Assembly: GCF_019218745.1 (NCBI RefSeq)
Contig: NZ_JAHUXA010000003.1
Coordinates: 1-64,000, forward strand
DNA from: Enterobacter sp. ENT03
GTDB lineage: Bacteria > Pseudomonadota > Gammaproteobacteria > Enterobacterales > Enterobacteriaceae
Length of the DNA stretch: 64,000 nucleotides
Reading direction: 5' to 3'
Part shown: positions 28,196 through 36,972 of the stretch, piece after piece
Layout of the letters: each line of letters starts with the position of its first letter
Numbering within the stretch: position 1 is the stretch's first letter
Notes under the pieces: generated by a model
Told to the model about the DNA's origin: nothing
The model's database searches: none
Seen by the model: the letters and a program-made list of their open reading frames with translations, nothing else
Translations under genes and position numbers: made by a program

Positions 28196-28720
28196 AGAAA
28201 CCTCTTATAAAGGGAGTGAAGCAACACATAAACCGTCTACTTTATATTGTTTAGTTTATATTTAATTCCATGATGTGATTAGGCTACTCTTTGGCTGGCA
28301 TTCACTGGGCGTGGCTTTTACTTTTACAAAAGTTACAGCTTCTTTCAATTCCCATTTTTTAGTGGGCAATGTTTGCCATGCCTCTCCCCCATAAATAGTG
28401 ACTAACATGGCCTTCTTAAGGTTTTTATCTGGCATAGCCCTTAGATTCTGCGCCGGCGAGAGAAAAGATACTGTAGATGCGCGAAGAGTGAGAGCAGGCC
28501 GGCTATGTGGTGCGCTCTTGGGCGATCTTTGCCGATTATTAAAATCACATGGTCATAGGGTGTCGATGCAGGTGAGGCGCTGTTATATAATTCTTATTTA
28601 TTAGGATTTACTGGCTTGTTAGGCCTGTAAATCCTTATTATTGTGTATTAACTCCGTTCTCTTTCTTCTGTAAATCTATAATCATCTCTGTTACGCGCAG
28701 TTTAAGGCGAAAACCACAAC
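28196..28720. other. Region without a supportable gene
   Basis: About 525 bases between the zinc-ribbon gene and the broken HipB-like gene. It is AT-rich with a few short frames; the longest, 68 codons from 28398, has no ribosome-binding site or recognisable sequence. It probably holds the promoters of both flanking genes and decayed accessory DNA. Confidence 0.5.
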
Positions 28721-29037
28721 ATGATTGATTTCACGTTTAGCAAACCCGACGTGATCGTTACTCTACTGTGCCAGCGCTTACGGCTCATGCGTATCGCGCA
28801 ACAAATGACGCAGGCCGAGCTGGCTGGCAGGCGGGCGTGAGCGCCAACACGGTTTCCAGTATGGAAGCGGGGCGTAATATCGCCTTTGAAAACGTGGTCC
28901 GTATCGCGATGGTGCTTGGCCGGGGCAAGGAACTAGAAGAACTGTTCAAGCCGCAGCTCACGACACTTGAGGACCTGCGCCGTTACGAAGAGAGCACGAT
29001 CCGCCAGCGTATCAAAGAAAGGACCCTGGCTGATTAA
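28721..29037 (+). pseudogene. XRE/HipB-type antitoxin-like regulator, frameshifted
   Basis: ATG at 28721 opens a helix-turn-helix protein (VIVTLLCQRLRLMRIAQQMT, QAELAG) that runs into a stop at 28838-28840. The rest of the domain continues in another frame (GVSANTVSSMEAGRNIAFEN, then VVRIAMVLGRGKELEELF) to 29037. Adding one G at the AGGCGGG stretch near 28831 joins them as ELAGRAGVSANTVSSMEAG, a normal XRE recognition helix. In this family the protein is the HipB-like antitoxin and autorepressor of a HipA kinase. The hipA-like remnant directly downstream supports that. Confidence 0.8.
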
Positions 29038-29039
29038 AT

Positions 29040-29324
29040 TCCCTGCCGGGCGGACAGGCGGCTTTTGGCACGCGACGTTTTGATCGTCATAACGGTCTGC
29101 GCGTCCCTATGCAAAGTCTGGCCATCCGGCGGGAGCACATTTATCGCCTGGGTATTCAGGAAGCGGAATTAACGGCAGCGCAAATCAGCGCGTTAATAAC
29201 AAAATATGCTGATGTGGCGAGCGGCTTTACCGCCAGGGCGAATGCCCGTTTCACGAAGGAGATCACCCGGCAGACGCTGGGGGAGATTCAGGCCAGCATT
29301 GATGACAATCTCAGCCGCCTGTAG
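29040..29324 (+). pseudogene. HipA-family kinase toxin remnant with large internal deletion
   Basis: A single frame reads LPGGQAAFGTRRFDRHNGLRVPM, which is HipA-like N-lobe sequence (the usual pattern is G-x-x-F-x-x-x-R-F-D-R), and passes straight into a helical tail (REHIYRLGIQEAELTAAQIS … DDNLSRL) typical of HipA C-termini. The kinase core with ATP-binding and catalytic residues, some 200 residues in the family, is missing. HipA toxins phosphorylate glutamyl-tRNA synthetase or related targets; this remnant cannot. The partner antitoxin upstream is also broken. Confidence 0.7.
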
Positions 29325-29362
29325 CAGTAAAGCCCTCCCGCCAGGCTGCGGGAGGCGGGATC

Positions 29363-29596
29363 CTATTTCTGGATCAGATAGCGAATGGTTGGCCCGTCCT
29401 GCTGAATATCCAGCACGGTGTAGCCGTGGTTTTGCGCATCCAGCGGAATGTTGTTGATCGACTGTGGGCAGTCGCTGACCACTTCCAGAATTTCGCCTTT
29501 TTTCAGCTGTGGCATCGCCTCAAGCGTGGCGACGGCCGGGTAAGGGCAGGGCTCGCCCACCATATCCAGACGGTAATCCGGCACGATAGTTTTCAT
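29363..29596 (-). CDS. yedF: TusA-family sulfur carrier-like protein YedF
   Basis: The 77-residue protein belongs to the TusA/SirA family. It has the CPxP motif at residues 17-20 (GEPCPYPAVATLEAM), whose cysteine carries persulfide sulfur or selenium in characterised relatives. It overlaps the stop of the membrane protein gene yedE, and the pairing is conserved in many bacteria. A role in delivering sulfur or selenium imported by YedE is likely but not proven. Confidence 0.94.
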   Translation of the reverse strand: MKTIVPDYRLDMVGEPCPYPAVATLEAMPQLKKGEILEVVSDCPQSINNIPLDAQNHGYTVLDIQQDGPTIRYLIQK

Positions 29597-30798
29597 ACTG
29601 GCTCCTTAATGGCGACGCGCGCCGCCCGTTTAAAGAAATGTTTTTCCCACGCCACCATCAGCAGGAACGCCGCCAGCAGCATGGCGTAGGTGACCAGCAG
29701 CCCCCCGAGCGGGCCAAAGGTGTTAAGCAGGTTAATCTTATCCCAGCTTGTCGCCAGCGGAGCGGACAGGTCGTCCCAGAAATACGCCAGCAGGGTCGAG
29801 CCGATCACGTTGCCAAGCCCCACCCACCAGTAATGCACCTGACCTTCCACCGCGCGATACATCCAGCCGGTTTCACAGCCGCCTGCCAGCACAATGCCAA
29901 AGCCAAACAGCAGACCGCCGAGCACCGCATTCGGGCCTGCCCACATGATTTTCGGCTCCACGCCTAACTGCACGTAGCTGTAAATGCCGATGGCGCTGAC
30001 CGCCATCCCCAGCACGATGGCTTTGGCCAGATGGGTGCGGCCGGTGATCCACATATCACGGAACGCTGAGGTAAAGCAGATCTGCGCCCGTTCAATCAGC
30101 AGACCAAAGCCCACGCCAAATAGCATGGCGAGGCCCAGCTTCGGCTTATCCATCGCCGTTAACAGCGCCCAGCCGATCATGCCGATAAACACCAGCACGC
30201 CAAGACGAAAACGACGTCGCGCCTGTTCGGGCTTCTGGGTTAACGGCGAGGCGCTGGAGACTTTCTGCATTTTCACCGGAATACGGAAGACAGGCAGCAG
30301 GGTGACGCGTGCGCCAAACCAGGTGCCGACGGCGGTCGCGAGGGCGAAGAACCAGGCGTGCAAAGAGAACTGCGGAATGCCGGTAAAGAAGGCCGCCAGA
30401 TTACAGCCCATCGCCAGACGCGCGCCAAACCCGGCAATAATACCGCCGACGATGGCCTGCGCGATGCGGATGCGGTTCCGCGGCATACGCAGCTTGACGT
30501 TGTTCGCCCACAGCGCGGCGGCAAAGCAACCACCGAACATGCCGATGATCATCATGCCGTCGATGCGCGTCAGCGGCGTTCCTTCCAGATGGATCAGCTT
30601 ATAGTACCCCCACTCTTCGGCATGCACGCCCATTAGCTGCAACAGCTGACCGCCCCAGCGGGTAAACTCGCCGGTGACCGCCCAGAAGGTGCCGGTAATG
30701 CCGAAATAGTAGGTAGAGAGGATCCCTGCGGCGATAACGGCAGGGGCGGGGGCCCAGAATTTAATTAACCAGGCCTGTTTGAATTGTTGCCACGACAT
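29593..30798 (-). CDS. yedE: YeeE/YedE-family membrane transporter YedE
   Basis: The 401-residue inner-membrane protein has about ten hydrophobic segments and the duplicated glycine/cysteine motifs of the family (GGIIAGFGARLAMGCNLAAF and GFGIVLAGGCETGWMYR). In a relative, the thiosulfate transporter TsuA, such cysteines pass thiosulfate across the membrane. YedE has been proposed to carry selenium or sulfur compounds. The four-base overlap with yedF indicates an operon. The substrate is inference. Confidence 0.92.
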   Translation of the reverse strand: MSWQQFKQAWLIKFWAPAPAVIAAGILSTYYFGITGTFWAVTGEFTRWGGQLLQLMGVHAEEWGYYKLIHLEGTPLTRIDGMMIIGMFGGCFAAALWANNVKLRMPRNRIRIAQAIVGGIIAGFGARLAMGCNLAAFFTGIPQFSLHAWFFALATAVGTWFGARVTLLPVFRIPVKMQKVSSASPLTQKPEQARRRFRLGVLVFIGMIGWALLTAMDKPKLGLAMLFGVGFGLLIERAQICFTSAFRDMWITGRTHLAKAIVLGMAVSAIGIYSYVQLGVEPKIMWAGPNAVLGGLLFGFGIVLAGGCETGWMYRAVEGQVHYWWVGLGNVIGSTLLAYFWDDLSAPLATSWDKINLLNTFGPLGGLLVTYAMLLAAFLLMVAWEKHFFKRAARVAIKEPV

Positions 30799-30981
30799 AT
30801 TTGAGCCTCTGAACTCAGAAGGTTTTCAAAGAAGACGCGATACTACACATCCCGGCGGGTTTGCAAAGCAGAAAAACGCTTTTCTCTGGCAGAGATCAAT
30901 TTTATGCGGTGACGGTGAAAGGCTGGCAGGGGCAACGCTTTAATGCCACACTGTTTTTTTTCTTCATGAGCAGGATAACAG

Positions 30982-31395
30982 ATGAAAAAAGTAGCAATTT
31001 TGGGCGCGTTGCTGGCGCTGACCGGCTGTGTGCAGGTGGAAAATTATCAGGCGGTGGTAAAACATCCGGCCCCGGCGGGACTGGCGGGTTACTGGCAATC
31101 AAACGGCCCGCAGCGTGCGCTGGTCAGCCCGGAGGCGATGGCCAGTTTGATCGTCACCCAGGACGGTGACACGCTGGACTGCCGCCAGTGGCAGCGAGTC
31201 ATTGCCGTACCGGGAAAACTGATGCTGAGCGGCGATGATCTGAAAAACGTCACGCAGAAACTTGAAGTGTATGGCGTGGAACGTGAAGGCAACCAGCTTG
31301 AGTACGCCGGCATGACCTTAACCCGCGTGGAACGCCCGACCAGTGAATGCGCCGAGGCGCTTACGAAAAATCCGTTGCCCTCGCCATTACCCTGA
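30982..31395 (+). CDS. yedD: Lipoprotein YedD
   Basis: The 137-residue precursor has a lipoprotein signal (MKKVAILGALLALTGC) with lipobox LTGC and the lipidated cysteine at residue 16. The residue after it is Val, so sorting to the outer membrane is expected. The mature part contains a conserved segment (LAGYWQSNGPQRALVSPEA) found in E. coli YedD. Function is unknown. It is divergent from yedE and converges on amyA. Confidence 0.9.
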   Translation: MKKVAILGALLALTGCVQVENYQAVVKHPAPAGLAGYWQSNGPQRALVSPEAMASLIVTQDGDTLDCRQWQRVIAVPGKLMLSGDDLKNVTQKLEVYGVEREGNQLEYAGMTLTRVERPTSECAEALTKNPLPSPLP

Positions 31396-31433
31396 TTGAC
31401 CGGGCAGAGGGGTGCGCCGCTCTGCCCACGGTT

Positions 31434-32921
31434 TTACGCCGCCTCTTCGATGATCCACACGCTTACGCTGCCGCCGTTACAGGTGAAAGTACCTTCCCCC
31501 TGTGCGTTGGTGGACACCGTTTCCGCGCGGTTGCCGAGAAAATCACGCCACACTTTATTGCCATAGTTATCGCCGAGACTCAGCGTTTTTTCGCCGTCGT
31601 CCCCGTTGGAGAGCACCACCACGCAGCCGGGATCGTCCAGCGTGCCGCTGCGGCTGAAGGCAATACAGTTAGGGTGATCGAACCACAGGGTCTGCATGCC
31701 GTGGGCAAAACGCTGACGGGCGAGGATCAATTGGTCAAGCTGGTGGATGATCGGCATATCGACGTGATGCACCTCGCCGTCGCCGCCGGTGTCGTCATAA
31801 CTAGCGCCATACAGATCCGGATAAAACACCGAGGGCACGCCGTTTTCCCGCAGCAGGATCAGCGCGTAGGCGAGGGGCTTAAACCAGGCTTCCACCGGCG
31901 CTTCCAGCGCCTGCAACGGCTGGGTATCGTGGTTGGCGACCAGCGTGACGGCATGAAAGGGATCGGCTTCCACCAGCGTACCGGTGAAGATCTGGCTCAT
32001 GTCGTAGTGACTGCCCTGTAGCGAGGCTTCGTGGAATTTCATGTGCAGCGGGGCGTCGAACAGCATCGTTTTGCCGTCCACCTGATCGATATACTGCTTC
32101 AGCTTGTCGACGTCGTGGGACCAGTATTCCGCCACCATAAACAGCGGTTGCGGCGCAACGTCCTGCACATGCTCGATCCACTCTTTATAGAACCAGGCCG
32201 GGATATGCTTCACGGCATCGAGGCGAAAACCCTGGCAGCCAGTCTGCTCCATAACCCAGCGCGCCCAGTATTTGATCTCTTCCGCCACCGCGGTGTTACG
32301 AAAATCAATGTTCGCACCCATCAGGTAGTCAAAGTTCCCCAGTTCATCATCCACCTGATGGTTCCAGCCATCGCCGGTATAGTCATTGACGATTTTGAAC
32401 ACCCCGTCTTCGTCAGGGTTTTCGATATGGTCGATGCCGCTGAAGCATTTATAGTCCCAGACAAAGCGTGAATACTTGCCGTTACGCACCGGGAAGCTGT
32501 AGCGCGTCCAGGCTTCGCATTCAATGACGTCTTCGCCAATTTGCGTGCGATCCTGTTCATTCACCCGGTTGACGTGGATCGCCTCTTTTTCGTCGGCGCC
32601 CATTTTATGATTTACCACCACGTCCAGCAGCACCGCGATGTCGTTTTCCCGCAGGGCGGCAATCGCCGCCAGCAGCTGTGTTTTATCACCGTATTTGGTG
32701 GCAACGCTGCCTTTCTGGTCAAACTCGCCCAGATCGAACAGATCGTAGGTGTCATAGCCCACGGAATAACCGCCCGATGCGCCTTTGGACGCCGGGGGAA
32801 GCCAGACCATATTGATACCAATGTCATTGAAACCTGAAGCGCGTTCGGCGATTTCCGGCCAGAGTTTTCCGCCGTCAGGGTAATACCAGTGAAAGCATTG
32901 CAATAAGGTGGGGTTTTTCAT
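31434..32921 (-). CDS. amyA: Cytoplasmic alpha-amylase AmyA
   Basis: The 495-residue glycoside hydrolase family 13 enzyme has no signal peptide and hydrolyses alpha-1,4-glucans inside the cell. The catalytic Asp is in GFRLDAVKH, the acid/base Glu in MVAEYWS, and the third carboxylate in VANHDTQ; calcium-site sequence DVVVNH is present. It matches E. coli AmyA along its whole length. It lies between yedD and fliT as in E. coli. Confidence 0.97.
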   Translation of the reverse strand: MKNPTLLQCFHWYYPDGGKLWPEIAERASGFNDIGINMVWLPPASKGASGGYSVGYDTYDLFDLGEFDQKGSVATKYGDKTQLLAAIAALRENDIAVLLDVVVNHKMGADEKEAIHVNRVNEQDRTQIGEDVIECEAWTRYSFPVRNGKYSRFVWDYKCFSGIDHIENPDEDGVFKIVNDYTGDGWNHQVDDELGNFDYLMGANIDFRNTAVAEEIKYWARWVMEQTGCQGFRLDAVKHIPAWFYKEWIEHVQDVAPQPLFMVAEYWSHDVDKLKQYIDQVDGKTMLFDAPLHMKFHEASLQGSHYDMSQIFTGTLVEADPFHAVTLVANHDTQPLQALEAPVEAWFKPLAYALILLRENGVPSVFYPDLYGASYDDTGGDGEVHHVDMPIIHQLDQLILARQRFAHGMQTLWFDHPNCIAFSRSGTLDDPGCVVVLSNGDDGEKTLSLGDNYGNKVWRDFLGNRAETVSTNAQGEGTFTCNGGSVSVWIIEEAA

Positions 32922-33022
32922 CTTCCATGCTCCGAGTGGGGATCAACGAAGTATGGGTGAAAATTAAAAAATGACGCGGGTGTAGTTTATAAAAACCGCC
33001 ACCCGCCGATCAGAAGCGGAGC

Positions 33023-33382
33023 TTAAAGCTCGCTCGGGAACAGAATATTACCAGAAAGACGTCCATATGCTGAATTCAGGTTATGTTGACGGGAGGTTTG
33101 CCCCACCAGCGTCCGCAGCTCTTCCATGCGCTGATGTAACAGGGTTTTTAACTCAACTTCATTATCCAGGATTTGCTTAAGCAACGGGCGAACCTGCGCC
33201 TGGACGGCTGTCGCCACGTCGCCTGCATCCTGAAACTGCGTCAGCTTTTCCACTGCCGTAATGTAGTTAAGTTCATGTTCTATCAGATCGTCCCAGCGGC
33301 CTTCTCGTGCGAGATTAAGCATACTGCAACTGGCCAGGAGCAATTGTTGATAGTGGTGGAGCAACCCGACATTGGCTTCCAT
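33023..33382 (-). CDS. fliT: Flagellar chaperone and FlhDC anti-activator FliT
   Basis: The 119-residue helical protein is the export chaperone of the cap protein FliD. When FliD is exported, free FliT binds FlhDC and dampens class 2 transcription. Sequence is less conserved than FliS, but position, size and helical content fit. Its start shares one base with the fliS stop codon, indicating coupled translation. Confidence 0.93.
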   Translation of the reverse strand: MEANVGLLHHYQQLLLASCSMLNLAREGRWDDLIEHELNYITAVEKLTQFQDAGDVATAVQAQVRPLLKQILDNEVELKTLLHQRMEELRTLVGQTSRQHNLNSAYGRLSGNILFPSEL

Positions 33383-33792
33383 TAGAAAGACTCTCGCGCA
33401 TTAGGATTATTGGGACCAATTTCTTTCCAGGCGTCCGCAATGTTGTTGAGCAAAATTGTGACTTCCTCAATGGCGCTGACGTCATTGTGCAGATTGGCGT
33501 GTAAAAGACGTCGTGTCATGTAGTCGTACAGGCTGTCCAGGTTTGCGGTGAGCTCACCACCGACATCGTGATTAAGCCCCGCGCGCAAACCGTTGGTAAT
33601 GATATTGATGGCTTTGGACAGCGCTTGTCCTTTACCGGGAACGTCTCCCTGTTCAATCAAAATGACTGCTTTTTTCATGGCGCTTAACGCGCCGTCAAAC
33701 AGCAGAACCACAAGTTGATGGGGACTGGCGCTCAGGACGGCGCTTTCCACGCCGACCGTTGCATAAGCCTGAATTCCCGATTTTGTATACAT
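33382..33792 (-). CDS. fliS: Flagellin export chaperone FliS
   Basis: The 136-residue four-helix protein binds the C-terminus of FliC and keeps it unfolded before export. Conserved stretches include GVESAVLSASPHQLVVLLFD and YDYMTRRLLHANLHNDVSAI. The start at 33792 (MYTKSG) is chosen because GAGG lies six bases upstream and it matches family N-termini; a nearby upstream ATG adds four residues. Confidence 0.96.
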   Translation of the reverse strand: MYTKSGIQAYATVGVESAVLSASPHQLVVLLFDGALSAMKKAVILIEQGDVPGKGQALSKAINIITNGLRAGLNHDVGGELTANLDSLYDYMTRRLLHANLHNDVSAIEEVTILLNNIADAWKEIGPNNPNARESF

Positions 33793-33812
33793 AGCAAACC
33801 TCAATAAATAAC

Positions 33813-35225
33813 TTATGAATTCATCGCGTTAAATTGCTGAGTCAAATAGTTACCGGTGGATGTCAGGGAGGAAACCATTTTACTCAGCGCGGTAAACTGC
33901 GATTTATACCGTGCCATAGTGGCGGTAATTTGTGCCGTAACTCGTAATTTTTGCTCATCGAGTAATTTCAGCGACTTGTTAATACCATCAGTAGCGCTTT
34001 TTAATGATCCCTCATTACCCAAAATATCTTTAAGCAAGTCGCTGGTCTGTGTTGCAAAACCCGTCTTTTTACCATCCCCGGTCAGAAAAGAGACGACATC
34101 CGCGGACTTTTCATTCAGTGCTTTCGCAAGCTTCGTATTGTCTACTGTCAGTTTCCCTTTCACGTCCTGGGTAATGCCCATTTGTGACAATGCGGTAAGT
34201 GAATTCCCATCAGGCTGAGTAGTAGAGAGCATCGAGCGTAAACGCGTCTGGATATTACGCAGTGTACCGTCCCCTAACAGGTCGCCATTGCTGGCATCCT
34301 GGCCGTTGGTGGCACCCTTATCAACCGCCGTATATTTGGTCTGACTGCCGATAGTGGTTTGCAGCGAGTTATAGGCATCAACGAACGCATTAATGGCCGC
34401 GGTCATTGGTGCGTTATCTTTAACGATTGTCAGGGTTTCTGGGGTGCCAACATTGGTTTTTGTCAGGTTCAGCGTCACGCCTTCCGGCGCATCGGTAATA
34501 CTGTTGCTACTGCGGGTGATCTCAATGTTATTGATTTTCACTTTTGCGTCAGCCGCGGCAACTTGTTCTGTCATATTGCTTGGGTTAGTGCCGGTGGCGT
34601 CATAACCAATGTATTTCGCCAGTTCGCTGTCATTGGTGGTCACAGTCATGGCATTGGTGGTACCGCTGTCGCGAGAGGTCAGCGCCAGGTAATAGCTGTT
34701 ATCGTCCGCTTTAATAATGCTGGCGGTGACGCTGCCCTGCTTGGCGTTGATGGCATCACGAATATCAGTGAGGCTGGTTTTATCCGCTGCGAGGGTTACT
34801 GTCAGCGGATCTTTCTGGCCCGGCTGCGCGATGGTAACCGTACGCGAGGCGAGGCTGGTATCGCCCAGATCGGTATCTTTGCTGGCCACTTTCGGGCTAA
34901 GTAGGGACTGTGAGGCCGCCAGCGCCGTCACTTCCACGGAGTAGGTACCCGCCGAGGCGTTGTTAGACAGCACGGCGCTGAAGGCAGTGTTGGTGCTGGA
35001 TACTTTAGCTGAAGCAATTGCAGAGGTGTTTTTCAACGCGTCGGAAGCCGTCTGCAGTTTATTCAGCGCGGTTTGCACCACGTTCCACGCGGTCAGCTTT
35101 GCTTTATATGAAGATTGCTGCGTGGTAATAGGGGTTAACTTTGTCTGTTCGGCGGTTTCCAGGCTGGTATATAAGGTATCCAGATTCAGGCTGGTACCCG
35201 CGCCAATTGAGCTTATCGATGCCAT
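33813..35225 (-). CDS. fliD: Flagellar filament cap protein FliD
   Basis: The 470-residue secreted protein forms a pentameric cap at the filament tip and folds incoming flagellin subunits. Conserved helical ends flank variable domains: the N-terminus SSIGAGTSLNLDTLYTSLE and the C-terminus ATMARYKSQFTALSKMVSSL. It heads fliDST and is divergent from fliC, each with its own sigma-28 promoter. Confidence 0.96.
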   Translation of the reverse strand: MASISSIGAGTSLNLDTLYTSLETAEQTKLTPITTQQSSYKAKLTAWNVVQTALNKLQTASDALKNTSAIASAKVSSTNTAFSAVLSNNASAGTYSVEVTALAASQSLLSPKVASKDTDLGDTSLASRTVTIAQPGQKDPLTVTLAADKTSLTDIRDAINAKQGSVTASIIKADDNSYYLALTSRDSGTTNAMTVTTNDSELAKYIGYDATGTNPSNMTEQVAAADAKVKINNIEITRSSNSITDAPEGVTLNLTKTNVGTPETLTIVKDNAPMTAAINAFVDAYNSLQTTIGSQTKYTAVDKGATNGQDASNGDLLGDGTLRNIQTRLRSMLSTTQPDGNSLTALSQMGITQDVKGKLTVDNTKLAKALNEKSADVVSFLTGDGKKTGFATQTSDLLKDILGNEGSLKSATDGINKSLKLLDEQKLRVTAQITATMARYKSQFTALSKMVSSLTSTGNYLTQQFNAMNS

Positions 35226-35263
35226 TGATTCATCCTTTCTTATTTAGACAATCACTGGATGGT

Positions 35264-35290
35264 CTATCGGCAGCGACAGCAAAAAGATTA
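35264..35290 (-). promoter_or_regulatory. Sigma-28 promoter of fliDST
   Basis: On the minus strand TAATCTTT, an 11-base spacer and GCCGATAG match the FliA consensus TAAAGTTT-N11-GCCGATAA at 13 of 16 positions. It lies about 40 bases before the fliD start codon. Confidence 0.8.
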
Positions 35291-35371
35291 GAGTCTTTTA
35301 AAAAAAACAATGGCGGAATAAAGCACGAAATCTGCAGGTAGTTTGCTTGTTTAAAAAAATGATTTTTTTTC

Positions 35372-35398
35372 TAAAGGTTATGGGAACGCTGTCGATAA
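35372..35398 (+). promoter_or_regulatory. Sigma-28 promoter of fliC
   Basis: TAAAGGTT, an 11-base spacer and GTCGATAA match the FliA consensus at 14 of 16 positions with exact spacing. The element lies 69 bases before the fliC start, leaving a leader that ends in a GAAGGAAT ribosome-binding site. Confidence 0.88.
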
Positions 35399-35466
35399 TC
35401 TGGTTAACGGCGCAAGAGCCGTGGGCCAGCGGCCTCAAACCTAACACTTATGAAGGAATCAAAATT

Positions 35467-36813
35467 ATGGCAGTAATCAATACTAACAGCCTGTCGCTGA
35501 TGACGCAGAATAACCTGAACAAATCTCAGTCTTCTCTGGGTACGGCTATTGAGCGTTTATCTTCTGGTCTGCGTATCAACAGTGCAAAAGATGACGCTGC
35601 TGGCCAGGCGATTGCTAACCGCTTCACCTCTAACATCAACGGCCTGACCGTTGCTGCCCGTAACGCCAACGACGGTATTTCTCTGTCGCAGACCGCTGAA
35701 GGCGCGCTGAGCGAAATTAACAACAACCTGCAGCGTGTCCGTGACCTGACCGTTCAGGCACAGAACAGCTCTAACTCTGCCTCTGATATTGATTCCATCC
35801 AGTCTGAAGTTAACCAGCGTATGGAAGAAATTGACCGTGTTACCAAACAGACTGACTTTAACGGTATTAAAGTTCTGGATAACCGTAAAGGGGAGGCTGA
35901 AACTTATAACTTCCAGGTTGGTTCAAAAGACAGCGAGCAGATCGGTATTAAAATCGGTTCAAGCGCAGGTTGGAACCTGGCAGCTGCAGGTGCTGACAAC
36001 ACTTCCGGTACAAAACTGAACACGAATCAGGCCGGTGTAGACGCCGCTAAAAAAGCATATGATGAAGCAGTTCAGCCTTTATATCTCTCTCAGCTTGATA
36101 AAGGTAAAGCAGAGCATGCAACCTATATGACTGATGCAGCTGCAGCAACTACAGCAGCAACAGCAGCAGCAGGTGACCCGGCAGATCCGGCATTGGCAGC
36201 AACTGCTGCATCAACAGCAGCAACAGCAGCAACTTCTTTAACAGCATTTAAAACAGCTGCAGGAATTGATTCTACCGCTACAATTTCTGATGCAGACCAT
36301 ACAACATTAGCAACTTACTATGCAGCAGCAGCACCAACGGATGCCGAAAAAACTGCAGCTTACGATGCAGTAAAAACTAAAATGACAGCCTCAGTGACAG
36401 CTGATAGCTTGAAATCAGCAGGTGCAGCTGCCGCGGAAGCAGCAACTCCGGGAGTAGTAATCAATGGCAACCTGCGTACGGTAGCCGCTACCGGTTTCGA
36501 TGTTCGCAGCGGGACTGTTGATTCTACAGGCAAAACAGATGGTAACCCGTTGGCCGATATTGATGCTGCAATCAAAGCGGTTGACACTCAGCGTAGTATC
36601 CTGGGTGCTTCCCAGAACCGCTTTGAATCTACCATCACTAACCTGAACAACACCGTTACCAACCTGACTGACGCGCGTAGCCGTATTCAGGATTCCGATT
36701 ACGCAACAGAAGTTTCCAACATGTCCCGCGCGCAGATCCTGCAGCAGGCTGGTTCTTCTGTACTGGCTCAGGCCAACCAGGTTCCGCAGACCATGCTGTC
36801 CCTGCTGCGTTAA
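35467..36813 (+). CDS. fliC: Flagellin FliC
   Basis: The 448-residue filament protein has highly conserved ends that form the coiled-coil core and the TLR5-recognised surface: residues 1-140 ([40 protein letters not shown]) and about 360-448 ([20 protein letters not shown]). The middle is variable and surface-exposed. Residues 223-330 are unusually rich in alanine and threonine, with GCA-dominated, AT-leaning codon use unlike the ends. The ATG at 35467 gives the family start; the in-frame extension upstream covers the promoter. A strong terminator follows. Confidence 0.97.
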   Translation: MAVINTNSLSLMTQNNLNKSQSSLGTAIERLSSGLRINSAKDDAAGQAIANRFTSNINGLTVAARNANDGISLSQTAEGALSEINNNLQRVRDLTVQAQNSSNSASDIDSIQSEVNQRMEEIDRVTKQTDFNGIKVLDNRKGEAETYNFQVGSKDSEQIGIKIGSSAGWNLAAAGADNTSGTKLNTNQAGVDAAKKAYDEAVQPLYLSQLDKGKAEHATYMTDAAAATTAATAAAGDPADPALAATAASTAATAATSLTAFKTAAGIDSTATISDADHTTLATYYAAAAPTDAEKTAAYDAVKTKMTASVTADSLKSAGAAAAEAATPGVVINGNLRTVAATGFDVRSGTVDSTGKTDGNPLADIDAAIKAVDTQRSILGASQNRFESTITNLNNTVTNLTDARSRIQDSDYATEVSNMSRAQILQQAGSSVLAQANQVPQTMLSLLR

Positions 36814-36830
36814 TTCGCAAAATCCTTACA

Positions 36831-36854
36831 AACCCCGCTACGGCGGGGTTTTTT
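36831..36854 (+). terminator. Terminator of fliC
   Basis: AACCCCGC-TACG-GCGGGGTT is a perfect eight-base-pair hairpin followed by a T run, 17 bases after the fliC stop. Confidence 0.92.
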
Positions 36855-36921
36855 GTTGGTTGCAGATCATAAGATTCAAATAACCCCCCATTTCACCCAC
36901 TATTCATCCGATTAAAACCCC

Positions 36922-36948
36922 TCCAGAATCGGATAATCATGCCGATAA
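36922..36948 (+). promoter_or_regulatory. Candidate sigma-28 promoter of fliA
   Basis: A perfect FliA -10 box, GCCGATAA, lies at 36941-36948, 24 bases before the fliA start. The -35 region (TCCAGAAT) is weak. E. coli fliA is transcribed by both an FlhDC-activated and a FliA-dependent promoter, so partial autoregulation is expected. Confidence 0.6.
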
Positions 36949-36972
36949 CTCATTAACGCAGGGCTGTTTATC

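Noticed and set aside
28398..28604. A 68-codon frame in the scar
   Set aside because: No ribosome-binding site, no recognisable motif and a composition typical of chance frames.
35347..35466. A 40-residue N-terminal extension of flagellin
   Set aside because: The extension covers the sigma-28 promoter and lacks a ribosome-binding site. Flagellins start at AVINTN.
36133..36456. Alanine codon repeats in fliC as a noncoding microsatellite
   Set aside because: The tract is in frame, flanked by conserved flagellin ends and irregular in unit, so it is a low-complexity protein domain rather than a simple DNA repeat.
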